Assembly: GCF_006385875.1 (NCBI RefSeq)
Contig: NZ_VFSU01000017.1
Span: 62,001-126,000 of the forward strand
Direction of reading: 5' to 3'
DNA length: 64,000 nt
DNA from: Sandaracinobacter neustonicus
Lineage (GTDB): Bacteria > Pseudomonadota > Alphaproteobacteria > Sphingomonadales > Sphingomonadaceae
Shown here: positions 42,477 to 50,789 of the stretch, in pieces
Layout: the number at the start of each line of letters is the position of its first letter
Position numbering within the stretch: the stretch's first letter is position 1
The notes under the pieces: model-generated
The model's input: only the letters and a program-made list of their open reading frames with translations
Told to the model about the DNA's origin: nothing
Databases searched by the model: none
Made by a program: the position numbers and the translations under genes

Positions 42477-42512
42477 AAAAAGGCGAGCCCGGTTTCCCCG
42501 GGGCCCGCCTTC
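42477..42512 (-). terminator. Intrinsic terminator of the small exported protein gene
   Basis: On the minus strand, AAGGCG and GGGC pair with GCCC and CGCCTT (42480-42511, one mismatch), followed by TTTTCCGTTTTTGGG. A second perfect 9-bp hairpin, CCCGGGGCG/CGCCCCGGG (42535-42555), lies just after the stop codon. Confidence 0.7.
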
Positions 42513-42565
42513 ATCCGTATCACAGACGCGGCAACCCGGGGCGAGCCGCCCCGGGGTGGAGCGGC

Positions 42566-42748
42566 TCAGCCTGCCTTGGCTGCGGCCTTCTTGATGTCGG
42601 ACTTCTGGATGCAGCGATCCTTCACCTTGGCGCTGCAATAGGGAAGGCCGGTTGCCTCGTTGGTGGGCGGCGGCGTCTGCGCGGAGGCGGAAGCGGCAAA
42701 TGCGAGTGCAGCGGCTGCGACAGCACCCATGGCGATCATCCTGCTCAT
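42566..42748 (-). CDS. Small exported protein, hypothetical
   Basis: 60 residues from ATG 42748; an ATG two codons earlier is possible, but the GGATGGAG ribosome site is better spaced for this one. A signal peptide (MIAMGAVAAAALAFAASASA) leaves a mature peptide of about 36 residues, QTPPPTNEATGLPYCSAKVK and on, with two cysteines (one in LPYCSAK, one in DRCIQK) that could form a disulfide, and a basic Ala/Lys tail. No family was recognised. It is framed by its own terminator and lies between the aminotransferase and phaC. Confidence 0.6.
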   Translation of the reverse strand: MSRMIAMGAVAAAALAFAASASAQTPPPTNEATGLPYCSAKVKDRCIQKSDIKKAAAKAG

Positions 42749-42925
42749 CAACATGCTCCATCCAAAGCGCCGAATCCCGGCCCATGCGCGGGCGGCTGGA
42801 AACCGTTTACCTCAGAAAAAGTGATTTCGCAAAGCCGCTTTGCCGGATTGCGCAGCTTGCGCAAGCGCGCAGGCGGGGCCAAGTTGGCCCTTAAGGGACA
42901 AGCGGGCGCTGGAGAGGGACGAGAG

Positions 42926-44731
42926 ATGGCGAAAGCGGGCGCAAAGGCCGGTGGCGACAGCCCCGACGCAGTCGCGCAGTTTGAGCGCGTGACAGAGGTG
43001 GCGGGCAAGGCCCAGCAGATGATGCTGGAGTTCTGGACAGGCGAAGGCGGCAAGCTGGCGGGCGAAGCGGGCGCGCCGGATTCGCTGGGCCGGCTGATCG
43101 ACGTCTGGGGAGACTGGGCCAAGGCATGGGCCGGTGCAGACGCCACCCAGCTGGTGAAGCTGACGGGCGATTACTGGACGGATGCCATGAAGCTGTGGGC
43201 GGGCCTGTTTCTGGGCAAGCCGGACTCCGTGCCGGAGATCGTGCTGACGGAGGACAAGCGCTTCAAGAGCGACAGCTGGGATTCCGCCCCGGTGTTCGAT
43301 CTGGTGCGCAAATCCTACCTGCTGGCCAGCCATTATCTGACGGAGGGGCTGGGCAGCTTTCAGGGCCTGAGCGACGAGGAGCGCAAGCGGCTGGCCTTTC
43401 AGGCGAAGCAGTTCGTCGATGCGATGAGCCCGGCCAATTTCGCCACGCTGAACCCCGACGTGATCGCCGCTGCGCAGGCAACCGATGGCGAAAGCCTGTT
43501 GAAGGGCCTGCGCCACCTGCTCGACGATCTGAAGCGCGGCAAGATGAGCATGACGGACGAAACCGCCTTCGAGGTGGGCCGCAATGTTGCCGCCACGCCG
43601 GGGCAGGTGATCTGGGAAGGGCGGCTGTTCCAGCTGATCCATTACGCTCCGCTGACAGAGCAGGTGTTTGAAATCCCGCTGCTGATCATCCCGCCGTGGA
43701 TCAACAAATTCTATATTCTGGACCTGACCGCCGAGAAGAGCTTCATCCGCTGGGCCACCGAACAGGGGCTGTCCGTCTATGTCGTGTCATGGGCGCAAGG
43801 CTCGGAAGCGCTGCGCGACGTGGGGCTGGAGGATTATGCCGTGGAGGGCGAGCTTCAGGCCATCGATCTGGTGCTGAAAGCCTCCGGCGCGCCGGCCACG
43901 CATGTGATCGGCTATTGCGTGGCGGGCACCGTGCTGGCCGCCACGCTCGCTTATATGACGGCCACCGGGCAGGCGGAAAAGGTGCGCTCCGCCACCTTCT
44001 TCACGGCGCAGGTGGAGTTTTCCGAGGCCGGAGACCTGCTGAATTTCGTCACCCCGCCCATGCTGGAAACGGTCAATCAACTGGCCGCGAAAGACGGCTT
44101 TCTGGACGGCCGCTGGCTGGCCACCACCTTCAACATGCTGCGCCCCACAGACCTGCTGTGGAATTATGTGGTGAACAACTATCTGCAGGGAAAGGATTAT
44201 AGCGCCTTCGACCTGCTCTATTGGAATTCCGATCCCACGAACGTGCCCGGCCGTTTCATGAACGAGTATCTGACGGGCCTCTATCGCGACAATTTGCTGA
44301 TCCGTCCCGGCGAGATCAGCGTGAAGGGCGTGCCGATCGACCTGAAGACGGTGCAGACCCCGGCTTATATTCAAGCCGGGCGGGACGATCATATCGCGCC
44401 CTTGAAAAGCTGCTTCAAGCTGACCACCGCTTTCTCCGGCGAGCATCGCTTCATGCTGGCCGGCTCCGGCCATATCGCCGGCGTGGTGAACCCGCCCGTG
44501 GCACAGAAATACCAGCACTGGATCCTGCCCGAGGGCGTGCCCACGCCGGATACGGTGGAGGCGTTCCAGCAAGCCGCCGGCGAAGTGAAAGGCAGCTGGT
44601 GGCCGGACTGGATCGCGTGGATCGCGCCCCGCTCCGGCGCGAAGGTGAAGGCCCGCGTGCCCGGCAAGGCCAAGGGCTTCCCGGCCATCGAACCCGCCCC
44701 CGGCCGCTATGTGAAGCAGCGCATCGCTTGA
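42926..44731 (+). CDS. phaC: Poly(3-hydroxyalkanoate) synthase, class I
   Basis: 601 residues from ATG 42926 (ribosome site GGAGAGGGA); the frame opens far upstream. The enzyme polymerises hydroxyacyl-CoA into storage polyester granules. The catalytic Cys near residue 331 lies in VIGYCVAGTVLAA, a lipase-like box in which the usual second-last Gly is Ala; the Asp is in QAGRDDHIAPL and the His in LAGSGHIAGVVNPP. The N-terminal domain (FWTGEGGKLAGEAGAPD; DPRF-like TEDKRFKSDSWDSAPVFD) is as in other class I enzymes. Its stop overlaps a TTG start of the TonB receptor gene (TTGA). No phaA, phaB or phasin gene is in the window. Confidence 0.93.
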   Translation: MAKAGAKAGGDSPDAVAQFERVTEVAGKAQQMMLEFWTGEGGKLAGEAGAPDSLGRLIDVWGDWAKAWAGADATQLVKLTGDYWTDAMKLWAGLFLGKPDSVPEIVLTEDKRFKSDSWDSAPVFDLVRKSYLLASHYLTEGLGSFQGLSDEERKRLAFQAKQFVDAMSPANFATLNPDVIAAAQATDGESLLKGLRHLLDDLKRGKMSMTDETAFEVGRNVAATPGQVIWEGRLFQLIHYAPLTEQVFEIPLLIIPPWINKFYILDLTAEKSFIRWATEQGLSVYVVSWAQGSEALRDVGLEDYAVEGELQAIDLVLKASGAPATHVIGYCVAGTVLAATLAYMTATGQAEKVRSATFFTAQVEFSEAGDLLNFVTPPMLETVNQLAAKDGFLDGRWLATTFNMLRPTDLLWNYVVNNYLQGKDYSAFDLLYWNSDPTNVPGRFMNEYLTGLYRDNLLIRPGEISVKGVPIDLKTVQTPAYIQAGRDDHIAPLKSCFKLTTAFSGEHRFMLAGSGHIAGVVNPPVAQKYQHWILPEGVPTPDTVEAFQQAAGEVKGSWWPDWIAWIAPRSGAKVKARVPGKAKGFPAIEPAPGRYVKQRIA

Positions 44732-46710
44732 GGATCGCGGGCGTTGCCACGGCGCTGCTGGTGGCAGCGCCGGTTCTGGCGCAGGAGGCAGACATATTGG
44801 TGCTGGGGCGCGGGCTGCCCGCAGGCCCCGGCGTGCCGGCCTATGGTTCGGTGCTGATCGACGCGGAGCGGCTGCGCGAGGCCGGGCGGCTGGAAACCGG
44901 CCTGCTGGATGTCGCCGGATTCCAGCAGTTCCGCCGTTCGGACAGCCGCTCCGCCAACCCCTCCGCACAAGGGGCGACGCTGCGCGCGCTGGGCGGCAAC
45001 GCCGCCAGTCGCACGCTGGTCACGCTGGACGGCGTGCCCGTGGCAGACCCCTTCTTCGGCCATATCCCCTTCACCGCCCTGTCACCCGAACGGCTGGGGG
45101 CCGTGCGCGTCACGCGGGGCGGCGGCTCCGGCGCGTTCGCCGCCGGGGCGGTTGCGGGCACCATCGAGCTGATGAGCGCCACGCTCGGCCAGCTTCCAGA
45201 TCTGGCGGCGCAGGCGGAGGGTGGCAGCCATGGCTCGACCGGTGTGCAGGCGGGGCTGACGGCCGATCTGGGCGGCGGCTACGTCAGTCTCTCCGGCCGA
45301 TGGGACCGCTCCGACGGCTTCTGGACCACGCCCAAGGATCAGCGCGTGCCAGCTTCCGCCCGGGCGGCCAACGAAGGCTGGAGCCTTAGCGGCCGGGCTG
45401 TCGTGCCGTTGGGCGCCGCCGAACTTCAGGCGCGGGTGCTGCTGTTCCGCGACGAGCGGACCCTGCGTTTCAAAGGCGCTGATTCCGGCAGCGAAGGGCA
45501 GGACGCCAGCCTGCGGCTGATCGCGCGCGGGCCGTGGGAGGTGGAGGCGCTGGCCTATGTGCAGGCGCGCAACTTCCGCAACATCGTCATCTCCTCCACC
45601 ACCTTCCGGCCCACGCTGGATCAGCGCAACACCCCCGCGACCGGGTTGGGCGGCAAGCTGGAACTGCGCCCGCCCATGGGCGGCGATCAGCTGCTGCGGC
45701 TGGGCGCAGACCTGCGCTGGGCGGACGGCACCATGTTCGAAACCGCGTTCAACGGTTCCACCGGCGCTATCACCGCACGGAGACAGGCGGGCGGGCAGCA
45801 GCTGTCCGCCGGGCTGTTCGCCGAGGACGATTGGACTCTGGGCGAGCTGGTGCTGACGGGCGGCGCGCGGCTGGACCATTGGGCGATCCGCGACGGCCAT
45901 TATGAAAGCCACAACGCCGCAGGCGTGCCGACCCAATCCGAACAATTCGCCAACCGGCAGGATTGGCGGCTGAGCGGGCGCGCCGGGCTGCTGTGGCACG
46001 CGACCGGCGCGCTCAGCCTGCGCGCCGCCGCCTATAGCAACCACCGGCTGCCCACGCTGAACGAGCTCTATCGCCCGTTCGTGGTGTTCCCCGTCACCAC
46101 GCAGGCCAACGCCGCGCTGAAGCCCGAGGTACTGCAGGGGATCGAAGCCGGGGTGGAATTTCAGCCGCTGCCCACAATGCGGCTGGCGCTGACCGCCTTC
46201 GACAACCGGCTGAAAGACGCCATCGCCAACGTCACCATCGCCCCCAATCTGCGCCAGCGGCGCAACGTGGAGGCGATCCACGCGCGCGGGCTGGAAGCCA
46301 CCGGCACCCTGGCGTTCGGCGCGTTCGACCTCTCCGGCAGCCTCGCCCTCACCCACAGCCGCGTCCGCGCAGACGGCACGGCCATGGACGGCCTGCGCCC
46401 GGCGCAAACGCCGGAGCTGATGCTCTCCGCCACTGCGGGCTGGCGACCTGCCGAAGGCACAACCCTTTCCGCCACGCTGCGCCACACCGGGCGGCAATAT
46501 GAAGACGATCTGCAAACCGACAGCCTGCCCGCCGCCACCACGCTGGACCTGTTCGGCCAGCTGCCCCTGACGACAGGCGTCTCGCTCTACGCCCGTGCGG
46601 AGAATTTGTTCGACGCGAACGTCTTCACCCGAAACGTCGGCGGCTCGCTGGATCTGGGCACCCCCCGCACCCTTTGGGTCGGGCTGCGGGTGGAGGCTTT
46701 GGGGCGGTAA
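44728..46710 (+). CDS. TonB-dependent outer-membrane receptor
   Basis: 660 residues from a TTG at 44728 overlapping the phaC stop by four bases; this start gives the signal peptide RIAGVATALLVAAPVLAQEA, and no ATG or GTG lies between it and the receptor's plug. The plug domain holds LRALGGNAASRTLVTLDGVP and DPFFGHIPFTALSPERLGAV; the barrel ends with FDANVFTRNVGGSLDLGTPR and a C-terminal Arg after VEALG, slightly unlike the usual aromatic end. A NELYRPF strand and the general length (about 660) match BtuB-like siderophore or vitamin receptors. Ligand unknown; coupling to phaC is unusual. Confidence 0.87.
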   Translation: MRIAGVATALLVAAPVLAQEADILVLGRGLPAGPGVPAYGSVLIDAERLREAGRLETGLLDVAGFQQFRRSDSRSANPSAQGATLRALGGNAASRTLVTLDGVPVADPFFGHIPFTALSPERLGAVRVTRGGGSGAFAAGAVAGTIELMSATLGQLPDLAAQAEGGSHGSTGVQAGLTADLGGGYVSLSGRWDRSDGFWTTPKDQRVPASARAANEGWSLSGRAVVPLGAAELQARVLLFRDERTLRFKGADSGSEGQDASLRLIARGPWEVEALAYVQARNFRNIVISSTTFRPTLDQRNTPATGLGGKLELRPPMGGDQLLRLGADLRWADGTMFETAFNGSTGAITARRQAGGQQLSAGLFAEDDWTLGELVLTGGARLDHWAIRDGHYESHNAAGVPTQSEQFANRQDWRLSGRAGLLWHATGALSLRAAAYSNHRLPTLNELYRPFVVFPVTTQANAALKPEVLQGIEAGVEFQPLPTMRLALTAFDNRLKDAIANVTIAPNLRQRRNVEAIHARGLEATGTLAFGAFDLSGSLALTHSRVRADGTAMDGLRPAQTPELMLSATAGWRPAEGTTLSATLRHTGRQYEDDLQTDSLPAATTLDLFGQLPLTTGVSLYARAENLFDANVFTRNVGGSLDLGTPRTLWVGLRVEALGR

Positions 46711-46791
46711 GGCCGGAGGCACTGCCGTTGGGGCCCGTGCCGGGAAACTGATTGTCCCGCGCCCTTACGGCATCACGATCGTCCGCCCGCG

Positions 46792-48189
46792 CTAATCGGT
46801 CTTCCGGTTCTCCGCAGGTGCGGTCACGCCCAGCGATTTGAATACCCGTTCCAGAAAGCGCTGCTGATCCCACGCGGAGCGGTCCGGCTGGAAGCCAAGA
46901 CGGACGATCACGGTGCGGGTTTCCGGTACGATCGTCACATATTGGCCTGCGAAACCCGCCAGCTCCAGCGTGCGGGCCTTCTGCCCCGGCACGCCGCCGC
47001 GGAACCATGTCTGGGTGGAGTAACGCCCCTCTGACAGCGCGGTGGGGGTGGACATGCGGGCGACCCAGTCCGCCGGCACGATCTGTTTGCCTTCGAACTG
47101 GCCGCCATCGGCCAGCATCAGCCCGAAGCGCGCCCAGTCCAGCGCGCCCATGAACAGGAAGGTGGAGCCGATGAAATCGCCGTTGGCGTCCTGTTCGAAC
47201 AGGGCGGTGCGCAGGTTCATCGGTTCGAACAGGGCGGTGCGCGGGAAGCGGTCCCATGCATCGTCGGGCAGGCCGGATTTCAGCCGGGCCACCCGCATCA
47301 GGATGTTGGTGTCTCCACTGGAATAATACCAGCGGCTGCCGGGCGCGTCGCGCCGGGGCTTGGCGGCTGCAAACAGCGCGGCGCTGTTTTCGGCATAGAG
47401 CATGCGCGCCGGGTCTCCGCCCGGGCCATAATCCTCGTTGAAATCGAGGCCGGATTCCATGTTCAGCAGATTGTCGATGCTGATGGCGCGGCGCGGATCG
47501 GCGGAATTCTTGCGCCATTCGGGCAGCAGGTCCGTGTCTGCCGCAGTCAGCTTGCCTTCGGCTGCCAATATTCCCACCAGCGCGGCGGACACGGTTTTCG
47601 CCATAGAGGCGGAATATTGCGGAGTCAGATTGGTGAAGCCCCGCGCGCTGACGGCGCGCAGCAGCTTGCCCTGATGGATGATCACGATGGAGCGGGTGAC
47701 CGGATCGACCGCCGGATTGCCATAGCTGCCCGGCCGAAAGGCATCGGCGATGGCAAGATCCAACCCCTTCGCATCCGGAATCGCGGGCGGCTTCGCGGAC
47801 AGCGAATCGCCCTGCGGCCATGGCCGGGGATCGGGCGTGAGCTTCACCGGCTGTCCCGCGCCTTCGCCCGGGCGTGCCACCGCGCAGCCAAGGCCCGGCG
47901 TATGCCCGGCCGTCATGAAATTCATGCCGCCCGGCCCTGCCGTCACTTCGCCCTTTTCGCGATCCACCTCTGCCTTGAACATCTCCAGCTGCGGGCTGAG
48001 CGACGGGCCGAGTTCATAGGGGCGGACATCCTCTTCCGGACGGCCCTGCACGAAGATCGCGGTGCACAGCGTGCGCGCGACCAGCCCGGCGGCGACCGGC
48101 GCGGAATCGACGGCTTCCTCCACCTGCCCGCAGGCGGCGAGCGGGGCCATGGTGAAAACTGCGAGCAAGGGAAGAAGGCGCATGGGCAT
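46792..48189 (-). CDS. Beta-lactamase-fold serine hydrolase, lipoprotein
   Basis: 465 residues from ATG 48189 (a second ATG is two codons on). A lipoprotein signal (LLPLLAVFTMAPLAACGQ, lipobox LAAC) implies a membrane-anchored periplasmic protein. The class C beta-lactamase/esterase pattern is visible: SxxK in YSASMAKTVSA (catalytic Ser and Lys), YYSSGDTN (Tyr-x-Ser/Asn motif), and FAGQYVTIVPETRTVIVRLG near the end, in place of the third box. It may cut peptides, esters or D-amino-acid bonds. A stretch coded by a 20-bp direct repeat (47193-47212 and 47223-47242) is normal for homologues. It converges on the TonB receptor gene. Confidence 0.87.
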   Translation of the reverse strand: MPMRLLPLLAVFTMAPLAACGQVEEAVDSAPVAAGLVARTLCTAIFVQGRPEEDVRPYELGPSLSPQLEMFKAEVDREKGEVTAGPGGMNFMTAGHTPGLGCAVARPGEGAGQPVKLTPDPRPWPQGDSLSAKPPAIPDAKGLDLAIADAFRPGSYGNPAVDPVTRSIVIIHQGKLLRAVSARGFTNLTPQYSASMAKTVSAALVGILAAEGKLTAADTDLLPEWRKNSADPRRAISIDNLLNMESGLDFNEDYGPGGDPARMLYAENSAALFAAAKPRRDAPGSRWYYSSGDTNILMRVARLKSGLPDDAWDRFPRTALFEPMNLRTALFEQDANGDFIGSTFLFMGALDWARFGLMLADGGQFEGKQIVPADWVARMSTPTALSEGRYSTQTWFRGGVPGQKARTLELAGFAGQYVTIVPETRTVIVRLGFQPDRSAWDQQRFLERVFKSLGVTAPAENRKTD

Positions 48190-48446
48190 CCGTCTAGACC
48201 GCGCGCGTGGCCGATTCCAGCCGCCCCCTTGCATTTGGTCGATTTCATCCCCATCTGGGGCACATCGACGTCGCTGGGACGAAGCCGACGGACCGCCAAC
48301 TCCCTTTTCGGGCCGCCTTTCAGGCCCCCCTATCCGGGTAAAGGGCACGGCGCTTCAGACTTCCTTTCATCGTTAATCGCAGCCGGGCCTGTCCGGGGGA
48401 GCCTGCTCCTTCGGCGCTGAGTCCCGCATTTGAAAGGGGCAAGGCC

Positions 48447-48713
48447 ATGGCCAAGGAAGAACTTCTGCAACTCGATGGTGAAATCGAGGAAGTGCTGCCC
48501 GACGGCCGTTTTGCCGTCCGGCTGGAGAATGACCATCGGATCATCGCCTACACGGCGGGCAAGATGCGGAAATTCCGCATCCGATCCGTGGCCGGTGACA
48601 GGGTGATCGTGGAAATGACGCCCTACGACCTCGAGAAAGGCCGGATCATCTTCCGTGAGAAGACGGCCGGCGGCGGTGGCGGAGGCCCCAGAAAGGGCAA
48701 TTTCCGCCGCTGA
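48447..48713 (+). CDS. infA: Translation initiation factor IF-1
   Basis: 88 residues. The OB-fold body [20 protein letters not shown]...[33 protein letters not shown] matches IF-1 throughout. It binds the A site of the 30S subunit during initiation. The protein is longer than the usual 72 residues through a C-terminal tail ([19 protein letters not shown]) that is glycine-rich and basic; such tails occur in alphaproteobacteria. It has a ribosome site GAAAGGGGCAAGGCC. A small ORF follows 49 bp later. Confidence 0.96.
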   Translation: MAKEELLQLDGEIEEVLPDGRFAVRLENDHRIIAYTAGKMRKFRIRSVAGDRVIVEMTPYDLEKGRIIFREKTAGGGGGGPRKGNFRR

Positions 48714-48762
48714 TTTCAGTAACCAACAGAACAGGCGTGAAAAAGCGCCGCTTAAAGGATTT

Positions 48763-48894
48763 ATGCATATCGAAACGATCCGCCCGGCCATCGCCGGGCC
48801 GCGCCTTGCACCGCCACTTGCCGCAAAGCGCACAGACCGACCTCTGCTCAGCCGCCGCGACCTGCGCCGGCTGGTTGCACAGATGGTCGATTGA
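48763..48894 (+). CDS. Small protein downstream of infA, hypothetical
   Basis: 43 codons from ATG 48763 with a good ribosome site (AAAGGA, six bases upstream). The C-terminal half RPLLSRRDLRRLVAQMVD is a charged amphipathic helix, a pattern seen in short sphingomonad proteins. A terminator with a GAAA tetraloop begins 8 bp after the stop, so infA and this ORF probably make one transcript. No family assignment. Confidence 0.55.
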   Translation: MHIETIRPAIAGPRLAPPLAAKRTDRPLLSRRDLRRLVAQMVD

Positions 48895-48901
48895 ACCAGC
48901 C

Positions 48902-48930
48902 GGGCCGGGGGGAAACCTCCGGCCCTTTTG
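48902..48930 (+). terminator. Intrinsic terminator of the infA unit
   Basis: GGGCCGGGGG (48902-48911), loop GAAA, CCTCCGGCCC (48916-48925; one G-T pair), then TTTT. Confidence 0.85.
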
Positions 48931-48967
48931 GTTTTCAGGGGGCGGGGAGAACCCCGCCCAAATGGAA

Positions 48968-48995
48968 AGAGCCGATGCCCAAAGGCACCGGCTCT
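48968..48995 (-). terminator. Intrinsic terminator of aceA
   Basis: AGAGCCG-A-TGCC, loop CAAA, GGCA-C-CGGCTCT (11 pairs, one mismatch). On the minus strand it is followed by TTCCATTT. It lies 62 bp after the aceA stop. Confidence 0.65.
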
Positions 48996-49056
48996 CCCTT
49001 CCCTCCCCGGAAGTAGGTGGTCAGGTCAGGCGAACTGGCCCGCCGCCTGACGAACG

Positions 49057-50652
49057 TCAGGCAAACTGACCCATGGTGTTGTGCACGCCGCCGGCCTTCA
49101 GCGCGGCTTCCCCGGCGAAATATTCCTTGTGATCGTCGCCGATGTCCGAGCCGGACATGTTCTGGTGCTTCACGCAGGCGATGCCCTGGCGGATTTCCGC
49201 GCGCTGCACGCCCTTCACATAGCCCAGCATGCCTTGCTCGCCGAAATATTCGCGGGCGAGGTTGTCCGTGCTCAGCGCGGCCGTGTGATAGGTGGGCAGC
49301 GTGATCAGGTGGTGGAAGATGCCGGCGCGCGCCGCCGCATCGCGCTGGAAGGTGCGAATCCGCTCGTCGGCTTCGGCGGCAAGGTCGGTCTGGTCGTAGA
49401 TCACGCTCATCAGATTGGCGCGGTCATAGGCCGACACGTCCTTGCCCTCGGCGGCCCATGCGTCGAACACCTGCTGGCGGAAGTTCAGCGTCCAGTTGAA
49501 GCTGGGCGAGTTGTTGTAGACCAGCTTGGCGTTGGGGATCACTTCGCGGATGCGGTCCACCATCGAAGCGATCTGCTCGATGTGGGGCTTTTCCGTTTCG
49601 ATCCACAGCAGGTCCGCGCCGTTTTGCAGGCTGTTGATGCAGTCCAGCACGCAGCGGTCTGCACCCGTGCCTTCGCGGAACTGGAACAGGTTGGAGGGCA
49701 GGCGCTTCGGGCGCAGCAGCTTGCCGTTGCGGTTCAGCACCACGTCGCCGTTGCGGGCGGTCGCCGGGTCGATCTCTTCGCAATCGAGGAAGCTGTTATA
49801 CTGGTCGCCGATGTCGCCCGGTTCTTTGGAATAGGCGATCTGCTTCGTCAGCCCCGCGCCCAGCGAATCGGTGCGGGTGACAACGACGCCGTCTTCGATG
49901 CCGAGTTCGAGGAAGGCGTAGCGGCAGGCGCGCACCTTGGCGAGGAAGTCCTCGTGCGGCACCGTCACCTTGCCGTCCTGGTGGCCGCACTGCTTTTCAT
50001 CGGACACCTGATTTTCGATCTGCAGCGCGCAGGCACCCGCTTCGATCATCTTCTTCGCCAGCAGATAGGTCGCTTCCGCGTTGCCGAACCCGGCGTCGAT
50101 GTCGGCGATGATCGGCACCACATGGGTTTCATAATTGTCGATGGCGTCCAGCAGCACCTTTTCTTTGGCCGTGTCGCCGGCGGCGCGGGCCTTGTCCAGA
50201 TCGCGGAACATCATGCCCAGTTCGCGCGCGTCGGCCTGCTTCAGGAAGGTGTAAAGCTCCTCGATCAGCGCGGGCACGCTGGTCTTTTCGTGCATGGATT
50301 GATCCGGCAGCGGCCCGAAATCGGACCGCAGCGCGGCGACCATCCAGCCCGAGAGATAGAGGTAGCGGCGCTTGGTGGAGCCGAAATGCTTCTTGATGGC
50401 GATCAGCTTCTGCTGGCCGATGAAGCCGTGCCAGCAGCCGAGCGACTGGGTGTATTGCGCCGGATCGGCATCATAGGCGGCCATGTCGCGGCGCATGATG
50501 GCGGCGGTGTAGCGGGCGATATCGAGGCCGGTGTTGAAGCGGTTCTGCAGCTGCATCCGGGCGACCGATTCGGCGCTGATGCCATCCCAGGTGCCGCCCT
50601 TGGAGGCGATCAGCTTCTGCGTTTCGGCGATGGCTTGCGAGTAGGTCGTCAT
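49057..50652 (-). CDS. aceA: Isocitrate lyase
   Basis: 531 residues from ATG 50652, the long isocitrate lyase form. It splits isocitrate to glyoxylate and succinate, the first glyoxylate-shunt step, needed for growth on acetate and fatty acids. The catalytic Cys near residue 222 is in SDEKQCGHQDGKVTVP (KxCGH motif), after the metal site in PIIADIDAGFGNAEATYLLA. VVTRTDSLGAG and WIETEKPHIEQ, YNNSPSFNW are further active-site strands. The sequence looks complete. The divergent neighbour is a short-chain-acyl regulator, the usual partner of aceA in these bacteria. No malate synthase gene is in the window. Confidence 0.96.
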   Translation of the reverse strand: MTTYSQAIAETQKLIASKGGTWDGISAESVARMQLQNRFNTGLDIARYTAAIMRRDMAAYDADPAQYTQSLGCWHGFIGQQKLIAIKKHFGSTKRRYLYLSGWMVAALRSDFGPLPDQSMHEKTSVPALIEELYTFLKQADARELGMMFRDLDKARAAGDTAKEKVLLDAIDNYETHVVPIIADIDAGFGNAEATYLLAKKMIEAGACALQIENQVSDEKQCGHQDGKVTVPHEDFLAKVRACRYAFLELGIEDGVVVTRTDSLGAGLTKQIAYSKEPGDIGDQYNSFLDCEEIDPATARNGDVVLNRNGKLLRPKRLPSNLFQFREGTGADRCVLDCINSLQNGADLLWIETEKPHIEQIASMVDRIREVIPNAKLVYNNSPSFNWTLNFRQQVFDAWAAEGKDVSAYDRANLMSVIYDQTDLAAEADERIRTFQRDAAARAGIFHHLITLPTYHTAALSTDNLAREYFGEQGMLGYVKGVQRAEIRQGIACVKHQNMSGSDIGDDHKEYFAGEAALKAGGVHNTMGQFA

Positions 50653-50751
50653 CTTGATGGCTCCTTCGGCCCGGCTGAATTTGCCGGCTGAACTTTGACC
50701 ACGCCCTTTACGGCCGCCCGACCGCCGCACTGAACCGCTGTTTCGTTCAGC

Positions 50752-50789
50752 TGTAAGACTTTACAAATTTGGCGTGTAATGTTGTAAGG
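50752..50789. promoter_or_regulatory. TGTAA-rich control region between aceA and its regulator
   Basis: TGTAA-GACT-TTACA (50752-50765) is a perfect inverted repeat, and TGTAATGTTGTAA follows at 50775-50787, ending two bases before the regulator's ATG. The motif fits the site of a helix-turn-helix regulator acting on both its own gene and aceA. Confidence 0.55.

Noticed and set aside
47193-47242. 20-bp direct repeat with 30-bp period in the serine hydrolase gene
   Set aside because: It keeps the frame, and the coded region (RTALFE twice) has the length normal for homologues, so it does not indicate an insertion.
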